Origin: Bacteroidota bacterium
GTDB taxonomy: Bacteria; Bacteroidota; Bacteroidia; Bacteroidales; Bacteroidaceae
Assembly (NCBI GenBank): GCA_023415545.1
Contig: JAEZKJ010000013.1
Location: 1 to 36,949, forward strand
Length of the DNA: 36,949 nucleotides
Direction: 5' to 3'
Part shown: positions 1 through 8,357 of the stretch, one piece after another
Layout of the letters: every line of letters begins with the position of its first letter
Position numbering within the stretch: the first letter of the stretch is position 1
The notes under the pieces: generated by a model
The model's input: only the letters and a program-made list of their open reading frames with translations
What the model was told of the DNA's origin: nothing
Databases searched by the model: none
Made by a program: the position numbers and the translations under genes

Positions 1-391
1 ATGTGGGATAAAACAACTAATTCTTCTTATAGTAATGCATATTTGTCCAATTATTAAATATTTGATATTCCTTACTCTTATAAAATCATCATTAATTACT
101 TAACTTATAAATGTAATATAATCAATATTATGTTTAATTAGTTTTTTGATAATTTGTAAGATACAAAATTAATATGATATATAGAACCACTCTCTTCTCT
201 ATTTTACAAATATATTCTTCTATTTCTTTATTAAGGATTTTCCCAATTACTATTCTTCTCTATTTTATTCAATTAATTCAATCATTATTTTTTCAAAAAT
301 CTTGTAGTTGATTTATTATAAATATATTTTTGTTTCATACACATTTTAATACATCAATTAATTGAGAAAATTGAAATTTAAAAATTTACTT
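1..391. other. AT-rich intergenic leader, no convincing gene
   Basis: This is the only stretch over 300 bases without a gene. It is very AT-rich. Frame 1 is open from base 1 to a stop at 55-57 and could be the last 18 codons of a gene entering from the left, but frame 2 is open for longer and neither reading resembles a known protein. A 14-base direct repeat, TCTTCTCTATTTTA, occurs at 193-206 and 254-267, with a partial third copy near 212. The promoter of the esterase gene lies at 302-332. No tRNA or stable RNA fold was recognised. Confidence 0.6.
302..332 (+). promoter_or_regulatory. Bacteroides-type promoter for the secreted esterase
   Basis: A TTG at 302-304 is followed after 20 bases by TATTTTTG at 325-332, matching the Bacteroides -33/-7 form TTG-N19-21-TAnnTTTG. 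The predicted start of transcription near 339 leaves a leader of about 50 bases before the ATG at 392. Confidence 0.6.
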
Positions 392-1204
392 ATGAAAAAG
401 ATTTTTATTGTTCTATTGTTATTTTTCAGCATTACTTGTTTTGCTTTTCAAAAAAGTGAGATAATGGTTAGAAGTAACTGTATGAATAAAAATGTTCCCG
501 TCACCGTTATTTTGCCTGATAGTTATTCTCAATCCGAAAAATTCCCTGTTGTATATATCCTTCATGGACATGGTGGCAATAACCTTGATTGGTTAAACAA
601 AACAGTTGCGGCACAATTTTCCGATATATATAATTGTATAATAGTTCTTCCTGATGGTGCAATTGGTAGTTGGTATTTTGACAGCCCTATTGATCCTACC
701 TTTAAATATGAAACTTTCATTAGTTCCGAATTAATAAATTATATAGACAGCAATTATAAATCAATTCCGAATAAAGCTGCTCGAGCTATTACCGGTAATT
801 CTATGGGTGGACATGGAGCTATGTATTTAGCTATCAGACATCAAGATGTTTTTGGAGCAGTTGGATCAACTGCAGGTGGCGTTGATTTCAGACCCTTCCC
901 TAATAAATGGGATATTAAAAAAAGACTTGGAACTATAGAGGAATACCCTGAAAATTGGGAAAAAAATACGGTTATAAATATGGTAGACCAAATTAAACCA
1001 AACTCTTTAGAAATGATAATAGATTGTGGAGTTGATGATTTTTTCTATCAAGTGAATCTGGATTTACATAAGAAATTAGCAGATGCTAAAATTCCTCATG
1101 ATTTTATATCAAGACCAGGTGTACATAATTGGGTGTATTGGAATAGAGCAATTCCATACCAACTCCTATTCTTTAGTAATTATTTCAAAAAAGCTACTAA
1201 CTAA
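392..1204 (+). CDS. Secreted alpha/beta-hydrolase esterase (esterase D / PF00756 type)
   Basis: A 270-residue exported hydrolase of the putative esterase family, which includes S-formylglutathione hydrolase, tributyrin esterase and many carbohydrate-ester esterases. An open TTG codon lies at 362, but the ATG at 392 is the better start because it begins a clean signal peptide (MKKIFIVLLLFFS, cut near CFA-F). The family hallmarks are visible: an oxyanion segment YILHGHGG, the nucleophile elbow GNSMGG with Ser near residue 137, a probable acid at DCGVDD near 211-215, and a catalytic His in GVHNW near 245. It stands alone between a good promoter and a bidirectional terminator. The substrate cannot be read from the sequence; an acetyl or feruloyl ester on dietary glycans is possible. 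Confidence 0.85.
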   Translation: MKKIFIVLLLFFSITCFAFQKSEIMVRSNCMNKNVPVTVILPDSYSQSEKFPVVYILHGHGGNNLDWLNKTVAAQFSDIYNCIIVLPDGAIGSWYFDSPIDPTFKYETFISSELINYIDSNYKSIPNKAARAITGNSMGGHGAMYLAIRHQDVFGAVGSTAGGVDFRPFPNKWDIKKRLGTIEEYPENWEKNTVINMVDQIKPNSLEMIIDCGVDDFFYQVNLDLHKKLADAKIPHDFISRPGVHNWVYWNRAIPYQLLFFSNYFKKATN

Positions 1205-1245
1205 CAATATAAACATTTGATATATAATATATTATCCATATTGGT

Positions 1246-1285
1246 AAAAATAAAACCAAGAGTTAAATCTCTTGGTTTTATTTTT
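1246..1285. terminator. Bidirectional intrinsic terminator
   Basis: A perfect 17-bp inverted repeat (1246-1262 and 1269-1285) with a 6-base loop. The core is AACCAAGAG/CTCTTGGTT, flanked by A- and T-rich arms that give a U-tract in either direction. It separates the converging esterase gene (+) and the 183-residue hypothetical gene (-). Confidence 0.85.
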
Positions 1286-1314
1286 ATATGCTGATATTAA
1301 TCAAATTACTCTTA

Positions 1315-1866
1315 TCAGTTTAAAGGTACTTTTTCAAACTTATATCCTAATCGCTTTAATTCTATCGCTGCTCCTATTCTGTACATTATTTTGCATGTAA
1401 CTGCAAATACTTGATAAGCAAGTTTACTTTGTGGCTCAATCTGCTCATGTCGGATTAAATTTACTGCTGTTTCTCCACATTTACGAATAACAGCCTCTAT
1501 ATCAGCAGCTTCAGGGCTTTGCAATGGAATTAGTAATATATCTTTAACAATATGCTCGTCCATATCATCAAAACCTTGTTCTCCGTAGAATGATTTATAG
1601 CTATATTTTGAGAATATTTCCCAATTAACATCCCATCCATAAGCAACTGCCATTCCTATATAACTTGCCCATGCTACAGAAACTGTTGGATAATCCTGAA
1701 TTTGCATAACAGCATCTGCTATATATTCATGTGCAATAATATCCCAATAATCATCAATATCGTCTGAATTAAGTAGTACTCCATCAAGCATTTTATATGC
1801 TGTGCAAATACGCAATAATTCATTCTGCATCTTCTCCTCGAACGCATCAAGATATTTTTCTTCCAT
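1315..1866 (-). CDS. Conserved Bacteroidales hypothetical protein (183 aa)
   Basis: A soluble, acidic, largely helical protein with no signal peptide or membrane segment and no motif I can tie to a reaction. The middle holds an aromatic-rich stretch (YIGMAVAYGWDVNWEIFSKY) and a conserved-looking DDMDEHIVKDILLIPL segment. It starts 32 bases after the stop of the PurF-like gene on the same strand with no terminator between, so the two are probably cotranscribed; transcription ends at the hairpin at 1246-1285. The linkage suggests a role connected with the PurF-like protein, but that is inference only. I recognise it as the type of protein annotated simply as hypothetical in Bacteroidales genomes. 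Confidence 0.75.
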   Translation of the reverse strand: MEEKYLDAFEEKMQNELLRICTAYKMLDGVLLNSDDIDDYWDIIAHEYIADAVMQIQDYPTVSVAWASYIGMAVAYGWDVNWEIFSKYSYKSFYGEQGFDDMDEHIVKDILLIPLQSPEAADIEAVIRKCGETAVNLIRHEQIEPQSKLAYQVFAVTCKIMYRIGAAIELKRLGYKFEKVPLN

Positions 1867-1898
1867 AATTAAGTTTAGATATAAATATAATATGTGAT

Positions 1899-3308
1899 TT
1901 AAAAATAACTACTTCCATCAAAACAATGAGTACATACCTTGCATTTAGGAAGACCTATAGCTTCAATTAATGTCTCTAATGTATTGAATTTCAATGAATC
2001 TAATCCAAAACGTGTTCGAATCAATTCAACCATATTATTATATTCAGGTGAATTAGTTTGAGCATACTTTTCAAGATTTTTATTATGATCACCCTCTAAC
2101 TCCTCAATTATACGACGAGTTATTAGCTCCATAGGGCTTTTAGAAGCTGTAAATCCAACAAATGGGCATGCGTAAATTAATGGAGGGCATGCAATTCGCA
2201 TGTGAACTTCTTTAGCTCCATAATCAAAAAGTATTTTTACATTATCACGTAGTTGAGTACCTCTAACAATAGAGTCATCACAAAAAAGTATCTTCTTATT
2301 TTCAAGTATGGCTCTATTAGGAACAAGTTTCATCTTTGCTACCAAAGCTCTCATTTCCTGGTTGCTAGGTGTGAAACTTCTTGGCCATGTTGGCGTGTAT
2401 TTTGCTATCGCTCTATGGTAAGGAATGCCTTTTCCTTCAGCATAACCTGTTGCCATTCCAACACCTGAATCAGGTATTCCACAGGCACAGTCAACTTTCG
2501 ACTCGTCCATGCTTCCCATAATTTTACCACTTTTGAAACGAACTTCTTCAACATTCTTTCCTTCATAAAATGATGTAGGGAATCCATAGTATACCCATAA
2601 AAATGAGCATATCTGCATCTGTTTATTAGGTTTACGAAGTTGTTCTATTTTATCGTGTGTAAATCTTACAATTTCTCCGGGACCTACATATCTTTCAATT
2701 TCATAGTCTAAATTGGGGAAACTTGTTGATTCGCTAGAAGCAGCATATGCTCCCTCCTTTTTACCTATAATTATCGGAGTACGTCCAAGTTTGTCGCGAG
2801 CAGCTATTATACTTCCATCTTCACATAAAATAAGTAAAGAACATGAGCCTTTTATATGTTTAAAAAGGTTTTCTATACCATCAACGAAATTTTGTGCTTG
2901 AATTATTAATAGAGCGATAAGTTCTGTTTGATTTATTTTCCCAGAGCTCAACTCAGTAAAGTGATTATTTTGATCAAGCATCTCTTTTACAAGTTCATCA
3001 ATGTTAACTATTTTAGCAACAGTAACAATAGCAAATCTGCCGAAACGTGAACTCATTACAATGGGTTGTGCATCCGTATCACTAATAATGCCAATACCTG
3101 AATTTCCTTTAAATTTTGGTAATTCATCTTCAAACTTTGTTCTGAAATATGCACTTTCAAGGTTATGAATAGAGCGGATAAAACATCCTTCTTCACTTAA
3201 AGTGGCAAGTCCTCCCCTCTTTGTACCTAAGTGTGAATTATAGTCTGTGCCATAAAATAGATCTGAATAACAACGCTTGTGCGAAGCTACACCAAAAAAA
3301 CCTCCCAT
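1899..3308 (-). CDS. PurF-like amidophosphoribosyltransferase paralogue with degenerate glutaminase site
   Basis: A 469-residue protein with the overall plan of glutamine PRPP amidotransferase: an N-terminal Ntn-type glutaminase-like domain (about 1-230) and a phosphoribosyltransferase domain. The PRPP loop ILFCDDSIVRGTQ (340-352) and the IPDSGVGMATGYA segment (278-290) are intact. The N-terminus is MGGFFGVASH, where active PurF has Cys at position 1 of the mature enzyme (CGVFGI). The HRGQE and GHxRYS/T glutamine-site motifs are also replaced (LGTKRGGLA; GIGIISDTD). An in-frame TAA two codons upstream rules out a hidden propeptide. Four cysteines cluster near the C-terminus (CKVCTHC and neighbours). 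It may use free ammonia, or act on another amine or as a regulator. Bacteroidales usually carry a separate, longer PurF with an intact site, not seen in this window. The 183-residue hypothetical gene follows it. Confidence 0.8.
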   Translation of the reverse strand: MGGFFGVASHKRCYSDLFYGTDYNSHLGTKRGGLATLSEEGCFIRSIHNLESAYFRTKFEDELPKFKGNSGIGIISDTDAQPIVMSSRFGRFAIVTVAKIVNIDELVKEMLDQNNHFTELSSGKINQTELIALLIIQAQNFVDGIENLFKHIKGSCSLLILCEDGSIIAARDKLGRTPIIIGKKEGAYAASSESTSFPNLDYEIERYVGPGEIVRFTHDKIEQLRKPNKQMQICSFLWVYYGFPTSFYEGKNVEEVRFKSGKIMGSMDESKVDCACGIPDSGVGMATGYAEGKGIPYHRAIAKYTPTWPRSFTPSNQEMRALVAKMKLVPNRAILENKKILFCDDSIVRGTQLRDNVKILFDYGAKEVHMRIACPPLIYACPFVGFTASKSPMELITRRIIEELEGDHNKNLEKYAQTNSPEYNNMVELIRTRFGLDSLKFNTLETLIEAIGLPKCKVCTHCFDGSSYF

Positions 3309-3336
3309 TGTTTATCTATATTTAGTAATTAAGGTG

Positions 3337-3344
3337 CAAAATTA
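3337..3344 (-). promoter_or_regulatory. Probable -7 element for the PurF-like gene
   Basis: On the minus strand TAATTTTG fits TAnnTTTG exactly and lies 29 bases before the start codon at 3308. No good TTG is found at the -33 position, so this is a moderate call. Confidence 0.4.
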
Positions 3345-3382
3345 TAAATAAATTAATGTAAATTACTGTTTAAACGATAAAA

Positions 3383-3419
3383 AAATTAAGGTTTCTCACT
3401 AAATGAAAAACCTTAATTT
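3383..3419 (-). terminator. Intrinsic terminator after the universal stress gene
   Basis: Inverted repeat AAATTAAGGTTT (3383-3394) and AAACCTTAATTT (3408-3419). Read on the minus strand the second arm runs into a T-tract of seven. It lies 41 bases past the stop codon of the stress-protein gene and separates it from the PurF-like gene. Confidence 0.8.
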
Positions 3420-3460
3420 ATAATATTAATTATTTTGAATTTTAAGTAGAAACAAATAAT

Positions 3461-4588
3461 CTATTTTATAACTAAAATAGGTGTATTAGCATGGAAAATC
3501 ATTTTTCTAGCAATACTAGGATTAAATAATCTAGCAAATATATTCCTCTTATAATTCGTTATTGCAATAACATCAATATTCTCATCATGAACATATTTAT
3601 CAAGATTTGAGAGTAAGTGATCCTCCATAATAACATTATAATTTATTTTTAAATTGGGATACTGATTTTCAAAATATACTTTCACACCTGCAAGTTTTAT
3701 CTCATCCCAATTGTTTTTATCATTAGTTAGCGTTATTAAGGAAACTTGAAAATTATATGATGAAAACTCTTTCATAAACACATCGAAAGCAATAAGATCT
3801 CTTTGGTCAAACGAAGTAACAAACCCAATTTTTTTAATATCATCGAAAGTTTTAAGTTGAGAATGTTCAGGTATTGCATAAACAAAACATTTAGCTCTTT
3901 CAATAACTTCTGCAGTCACACTTCCAATAAGATCTAAATCTTTCTTACTTTGTCCACGAGTTCCCATAATAATGATATGTGGTTTTTTTTCTTTCGCATA
4001 ATGAAGAATTTCATCTTCAGGTATACCATCACGAAGTACACACTTATATTTGACATCAGGAAACTCCTTGGATTCAATTTTTTTCTTTATTGTGTCGGAT
4101 AAATTATTTAATTCATGATGAATATTGTCTAACATATTTCTATATGTCTCCTCATTCTGAACTTGTAAATTAAAGCTATCACTACTATAAGGCAGAGATG
4201 GATAGTATATAGGGCTAAAATATACATGTAATATAATAACTTCCGAATTAGTAGCTTTGGCAAATGAAAAGCCTATCCTACAAGCTTTTAAAGAGTAATC
4301 AGAGAAGTCTATTGGAATGAGTATTTTTTTGTTTTTTGTATTGCTCGCATCACTACTATCCTTTTCTTTTACTACTTCTTCAGCTAGCCACGCTGAACTT
4401 TCAATTATTGATAAAGCTTTTGGTAAATCCGACTCTTTAATTCGTACCCTTACACCTGTAGATATTATTGGTTGAATAAGGTTTATATTGTGAATATAAG
4501 CCTCAATACCTTCATTCGCCAATACATTTTTAAGAATTTGCGCTTTAGCATATGTCAAAATAGCCAAAGTAACTAGTTTATCTTCCAT
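3461..4588 (-). CDS. DUF2007-like domain fused to two universal stress protein (UspA) domains
   Basis: A 375-residue cytoplasmic protein. Residues 1-70 resemble the DUF2007 signal-transducing domain (LANEGIEAYIHN, then GVRVRIKESDLPKALSII). Residues about 88-243 form a UspA domain, starting at KKILIPIDFSDYSLKACRIG and carrying the nucleotide-binding pattern MGTRGQSKKDLDLIGSVTAE (GxxG-x9-GS). Residues about 250-375 are a second, more divergent UspA domain (DVIAITNYKRNIFARLFNPS) that lacks the full glycine motif. Tandem UspA proteins are usually ATP-binding stress regulators; the DUF2007 part suggests a sensory or protein-contact role. It lies downstream of the small HTH gene on the same strand, with a hairpin between them. 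Confidence 0.85.
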   Translation of the reverse strand: MEDKLVTLAILTYAKAQILKNVLANEGIEAYIHNINLIQPIISTGVRVRIKESDLPKALSIIESSAWLAEEVVKEKDSSDASNTKNKKILIPIDFSDYSLKACRIGFSFAKATNSEVIILHVYFSPIYYPSLPYSSDSFNLQVQNEETYRNMLDNIHHELNNLSDTIKKKIESKEFPDVKYKCVLRDGIPEDEILHYAKEKKPHIIIMGTRGQSKKDLDLIGSVTAEVIERAKCFVYAIPEHSQLKTFDDIKKIGFVTSFDQRDLIAFDVFMKEFSSYNFQVSLITLTNDKNNWDEIKLAGVKVYFENQYPNLKINYNVIMEDHLLSNLDKYVHDENIDVIAITNYKRNIFARLFNPSIARKMIFHANTPILVIK

Positions 4589-4610
4589 AACTTTTTTTTA
4601 TTATAACAAT

Positions 4611-4645
4611 AAATCCCAAGAGAAAGTTGATTTCACTTGGGATTT
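4611..4645 (-). terminator. Hairpin terminator after the small HTH gene
   Basis: A perfect 10-bp inverted repeat, AAATCCCAAG (4611-4620) and CTTGGGATTT (4636-4645), with a 15-base loop. It begins 10 bases past the stop at 4656 on the minus strand. The U-tract is weak (ATTGTTATAAT), so partial read-through into the stress-protein gene is possible. Confidence 0.65.
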
Positions 4646-4655
4646 ACTTGCTAAT

Positions 4656-4919
4656 TTAAGCTATTTCTTTATTTGTTTCTTCCAAAATGGATAATGCTTT
4701 GTCTAAAACTGTAGTATCATCCAACATCACTAATCCACCGTCAGGCCCTGACTCAATGTGTATACCAACAGATTTTCCTTGTACGAAGTTATGTCCACCG
4801 AAAAAATTTCTTACCGTATCTACAGTAAGGTTTAATTCATCAGCAATTCTGTGCATACTACCGGTTGGTAAAGAATCTTTAATTCTACGCAACTCATTGA
4901 ATGTTATAGTCCTCTCCAT
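4656..4919 (-). CDS. Small HTH DNA-binding protein conserved in Bacteroidales
   Basis: An 87-residue protein. Residues 4-45 fit a helix-turn-helix: FNELRRIKDSLP, then GSMHRIADELNLTVDTVRNF, with ADELNLTVDTV as the likely turn and recognition helix. It is followed by a small domain HIESGPDGGLVMLDDTTVLD that may bind a ligand or dimerise. I recognise it as a short protein widely annotated as a DNA-binding protein in Bacteroides relatives; its regulon is unknown to me. No TAnnTTTG promoter was found directly upstream. The gene may end at the hairpin at 4611-4645. Confidence 0.75.
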   Translation of the reverse strand: MERTITFNELRRIKDSLPTGSMHRIADELNLTVDTVRNFFGGHNFVQGKSVGIHIESGPDGGLVMLDDTTVLDKALSILEETNKEIA

Positions 4920-5042
4920 AGTCTATCAATATTAAGTTAAATTTAATCGCTTGTAAATTTCAATAACACTATAAACTTAATAAATAAAAGATAAAAATCA
5001 AATTTAAAGTGAATAAAATTAGCAGCCATTAAATAATTGATT

Positions 5043-5738
5043 TTAAAATGTGTTCGAGAACATCAAACTGAGAATTGAAATAAAGATTAGTGTAAGAGTA
5101 AATGTAAAAAACAGAATTAAAACCTCTTTTGACTGATATTTATGTGAAGATAATTGTGATACGTATTGTGATTTAAAATAGTAAGCTAATACCTTTTTAT
5201 ATATATAATAGATAAAAAGACCACATAAGCAACCTACTAAAATTCCAGCAATTATATCTCCAGGATAGTGCACTCCTAAATATATTCTAGAGTAAGAACT
5301 TATGCCTGCCCATGTCAACATAATGAATAATATTGACTTTTTTCGTGTTAGTAAGTAAATAAATGTAGTGAGTCCGAAAGTATTTGCTGCATGACTAGAA
5401 ATAAATCCAAAACGTCCTCCCCTATAACCTTTTACAACATCAACAAGATTCATAATTTCGGGATCGTGAGTTGGTCTCCATCTCTGAAATAGTGGTTTAC
5501 AAACAGATGATGCTATTTGGTCGGCCATAGTAATAACTAGAGCTATTGCTACAATAGTAAAAAAAAATGTTTTTAAGTCGTTGTTTTTATATAATATGAA
5601 TAATAAAGCTAAAGCTGTAGGTATCCATATATATGTAGTGGTAGCGAACCACATAAATCCATCGAGGAAAAGTGAATCGCTACCATTTAATTTTAACAAT
5701 AACTGTTTATCTAATTCAATAAGTTTGCTTATATCCAT
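5043..5738 (-). CDS. PAP2-family membrane phosphatase (undecaprenyl-diphosphatase-like)
   Basis: A 231-residue multi-span membrane protein with all three PAP2 motifs: KPLFQRWRP (81-89), SSHA (114-117) in place of the common PSGH, and SRIYLGVHYPGD (150-161), giving catalytic His116, Arg151 and His157. Such enzymes dephosphorylate lipid diphosphates such as undecaprenyl diphosphate, or phosphatidyl phosphates, at the outer face of the inner membrane. A C-terminal extension with one more membrane helix (206-228) follows the catalytic core. The start is 9 bases after the stop of batE, so it is the last gene of the Bat block. A link between lipid-carrier recycling and the Bat complex is possible but not shown. 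Confidence 0.88.
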   Translation of the reverse strand: MDISKLIELDKQLLLKLNGSDSLFLDGFMWFATTTYIWIPTALALLFILYKNNDLKTFFFTIVAIALVITMADQIASSVCKPLFQRWRPTHDPEIMNLVDVVKGYRGGRFGFISSHAANTFGLTTFIYLLTRKKSILFIMLTWAGISSYSRIYLGVHYPGDIIAGILVGCLCGLFIYYIYKKVLAYYFKSQYVSQLSSHKYQSKEVLILFFTFTLTLIFISILSLMFSNTF

Positions 5739-5747
5739 TGTTTGTCT

Positions 5748-6503
5748 TTAAATAATCTCAATATCTTTTGTCTGTACCCAACCTACGTTACCATCTTCAA
5801 GTTTTATCTCTTTCCAATTTTTCATTGTATTGTCCTTTATAGTAACCTTTGTCCCTTCATGAAGAACAAATAAATTTGTACCAGTTTCATTGGGAGTACT
5901 CTTTACTGTTACCGAAGGAGTCATAATGATTGCATTTTCATGGCTTAAAAGATCTGTTCTTTTTTCATATGCAAAGATATTAGATATCACACATACTATA
6001 AATAGTACTATGGCCGAAATAAAACCTATTTTCTTAAATATGATTTTATTTCCAAAAATATAAAGCGCAATCATAAGAAGTGTTATAATAAAAGTTACAA
6101 TTCCTATTTTAGACCAGCTTTTTTCACTTTGTGTATTTATCAAATCTTTAGTCCAAGTAACGAAAAACATTTCATTGATAGGTATTATTTTATCAACTGT
6201 CTTACTCCTTACAAATTCAAGATTTGCTTTTGTATCGCCGTCTCCGGGGTTTAAAAGAAGAGCCTTTTCGTAATTCAATATTGATTTACCTAGCTCATTC
6301 ATTTTATAATAGCAGTTTCCTAAATTATTGTATATATCAGCTGATTCGCCATTATTGTTTAGTAACTGCTCATAAGTTTTAGCTGCAAGAGAGTAATCTT
6401 TATCTGCATACGCTTTGTCAGCCTGCTCTTTTGTCTGTGCATTAATAAGGAAGCAGCTAGATAGCAATATAAAAAGTAAATATATCTTTTTCATAATAGT
6501 CAT
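5748..6503 (-). CDS. batE: BatE: TPR / two-helix membrane / SH3-like protein
   Basis: A 251-residue protein with a signal peptide (cut near INAQ, residue 23), TPR repeats at about 25-98 (ADIYNNLGNCYYKMNELGKS), two membrane helices (about 134-151 and 158-178) and a C-terminal bacterial SH3-like domain at about 192-251 (MTPSVTVKSTPNETGTNLFV; GWVQTKDIEII). The same order is typical of BatE of the Bacteroides aerotolerance operon. A second ATG at 6494 would give a shorter signal peptide (MKKIYLLFILL) and is equally plausible. It follows batD by 9 bases and precedes the PAP2 gene by 9. Role by family: periplasmic scaffold of the Bat complex; the biochemical activity is not established. Confidence 0.88.
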   Translation of the reverse strand: MTIMKKIYLLFILLSSCFLINAQTKEQADKAYADKDYSLAAKTYEQLLNNNGESADIYNNLGNCYYKMNELGKSILNYEKALLLNPGDGDTKANLEFVRSKTVDKIIPINEMFFVTWTKDLINTQSEKSWSKIGIVTFIITLLMIALYIFGNKIIFKKIGFISAIVLFIVCVISNIFAYEKRTDLLSHENAIIMTPSVTVKSTPNETGTNLFVLHEGTKVTIKDNTMKNWKEIKLEDGNVGWVQTKDIEII

Positions 6504-6512
6504 CTCCTTTGT

Positions 6513-8330
6513 TCAACGTTTAATACTATTTTCCATCTTACTTATAACATTTATAGCAGATGAATAAACCTTATCCATAGCCTCATTAGGGTTTCCAGGA
6601 GCATATCTTGCAAATTCACACTCATTGAGAGTTCCAATAAATTCTGTGATAAGTTCTTCGGATACACCATATTTATTAAGCTTTTCTTCAATATTGTCTT
6701 TTGAAAGCTTAGATACCGGGATATTTAATTTATCACTTATATAGCCCCAAAGAGCTTTTAGTACTTCATCATAAAATGCATCTTTTTTCTTTTCAGATAG
6801 AAGTTTACCGGCTAGACGCATACGTTTTGTTGCAACCTTGTTAGCTTTCTTTGTTTTTACTTTTGCAATGTTTGCATTTTCAATAGCTTTCTTTCTATAA
6901 ATAATAACAAAAGCAGCAAAGAGTATAAAAGGTATAATATACCAAAGAATGTAAGCTAATGAACCAAAGAAATATTGTCCTTTTGGTGAGTATGTAGTAT
7001 CACCGGTCTTTATATATCTTACATCGTTTGCAAGTACCTTTATATCCTCTTTGTTGGTAAAGTTAGCGATAACTTGATCAGCATTACCTGCTCCCTTTTC
7101 AACTTTTACAGGGAAAGCCTGTGTTTTTATTGTTTTGTATGAGTTTGTACTTAAATCAAAGTATGAAAACTCTATAGGAGGAATCGTAAAATCACCTGGT
7201 TGACGAGGTATAGCAAGATATTCTATAGTCTTTACGCCTGTAAGACCATTTTTTGTTAGATTGAATTTGTTATCAACCTTCGCATCGTATGTTTCAAAAT
7301 CTTCTGGGAACTTAACCTCTGGAGTTTTGATTAATTTTAAGTTTCCTGTACCCGAAATATTTACTTTTATCGTTAAAGCATCATTAGTTTTAAGTTGTGT
7401 ACTGTTTGCTGATGCATTAATGGTGAAGCTACCTACTGCACCCGAGAAGTTAGCAGGTTTACCCGAAGGTAATGACTTAACATTAATAGTAATTTTAGGA
7501 GTAACAATTTTCTTTTTAATCTCTTGTATGTTAGAACCACCATTAAAAAGAGCTTCAAAAGGGTCCATAGAACCTACTTGCTGGGCAATCACACCTTCAA
7601 ATGAGAGAGATGGTATCTCTAATTTCCCACTTTGTTGAGGGAAAAGAACATATTGACTCCAAACAGTAGTATTATAATTTCTACCTTTATAGTGTTCAAG
7701 AGTAAAACTCTTTTGCTGAGGTAATGGTACCTCTTGTGTATGGAAACCTTTAAAATCAGGCGCCTCAGGAATAAGTTGTACCAAATTTACAAGAGTATAA
7801 ACTTTATATGTTACAAGAATAGCCTCTTGTTCATACACACTTGTTTTGTTTGCGTTAACAGTAATGAAAAGATCATCTTTAGTTATTCTTCCACTAGAAG
7901 AACGTGATGATGAGCTATTTCCACCACCGGATGAAATACCTGATGCTTTATCAGGAGGAAGAACTTTTATCTTTACTGAGTTTGAAGTTACATTTTTCCC
8001 ATCTACAATTGCAGTAGCAGCCGGTATAGTGAAAGTTCCCTCATTTTCAGCTAACAAAATATAAGTGTATGTGAGTGTAGTTGTAGAGCTAACTTTTCCA
8101 TTAATAATTTGAGTACTACTGCTTTGAGATCTGCTTGGTCCCATTAAGACTTCAAATCCCTTCATTGATGGAGCACGGAAGTCACGTACATTATGATTAT
8201 TAAATGTATAAGTAAGTCTGAATTGATCGCCATTGACCACAACATCGGGAGCAGAGGCAACCACAGATACATTTTCGGCATAAACAAGTGCCGATAGTGT
8301 TAGAAATATTAAGAAAAATAATTTTCTCAT
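6513..8330 (-). CDS. batD: BatD: large periplasmic beta-rich membrane protein
   Basis: A 605-residue protein with a signal peptide (MRKLFFLIFLTLSALVYA), a long extracytoplasmic region of repeated beta domains, a Ser/Gly-rich linker near 130-150 (GGGNSSSSRSSSGR), one membrane helix near 455-478 (ILWYIIPFILFAAFVIIY) and a basic cytoplasmic tail. It matches the BatD/oxygen-tolerance family. The cytoplasmic tail (ALWGYISDKLNIPVSKLS, then CEFARYAP) has the same pattern as the cytoplasmic part of the protein encoded at 11127-12224, suggesting the two are relatives. It sits between batC and batE with gaps of 27 and 9 bases. No enzymatic motif was seen; a partner-binding or sensing role in the periplasm is likely. 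Confidence 0.9.
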   Translation of the reverse strand: MRKLFFLIFLTLSALVYAENVSVVASAPDVVVNGDQFRLTYTFNNHNVRDFRAPSMKGFEVLMGPSRSQSSSTQIINGKVSSTTTLTYTYILLAENEGTFTIPAATAIVDGKNVTSNSVKIKVLPPDKASGISSGGGNSSSSRSSSGRITKDDLFITVNANKTSVYEQEAILVTYKVYTLVNLVQLIPEAPDFKGFHTQEVPLPQQKSFTLEHYKGRNYNTTVWSQYVLFPQQSGKLEIPSLSFEGVIAQQVGSMDPFEALFNGGSNIQEIKKKIVTPKITINVKSLPSGKPANFSGAVGSFTINASANSTQLKTNDALTIKVNISGTGNLKLIKTPEVKFPEDFETYDAKVDNKFNLTKNGLTGVKTIEYLAIPRQPGDFTIPPIEFSYFDLSTNSYKTIKTQAFPVKVEKGAGNADQVIANFTNKEDIKVLANDVRYIKTGDTTYSPKGQYFFGSLAYILWYIIPFILFAAFVIIYRKKAIENANIAKVKTKKANKVATKRMRLAGKLLSEKKKDAFYDEVLKALWGYISDKLNIPVSKLSKDNIEEKLNKYGVSEELITEFIGTLNECEFARYAPGNPNEAMDKVYSSAINVISKMENSIKR

Positions 8331-8357
8331 CTTATTTTATTTTTAAACGCTATATTT

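Noticed and set aside
1..57. Possible C-terminal end of a gene entering from the left edge
   Set aside because: Only 18 codons are visible, without a recognisable motif, and another frame is open for longer.
362..391. Longer N-terminus for the esterase from a TTG codon
   Set aside because: The added residues come before a complete signal peptide that starts at the ATG at 392.
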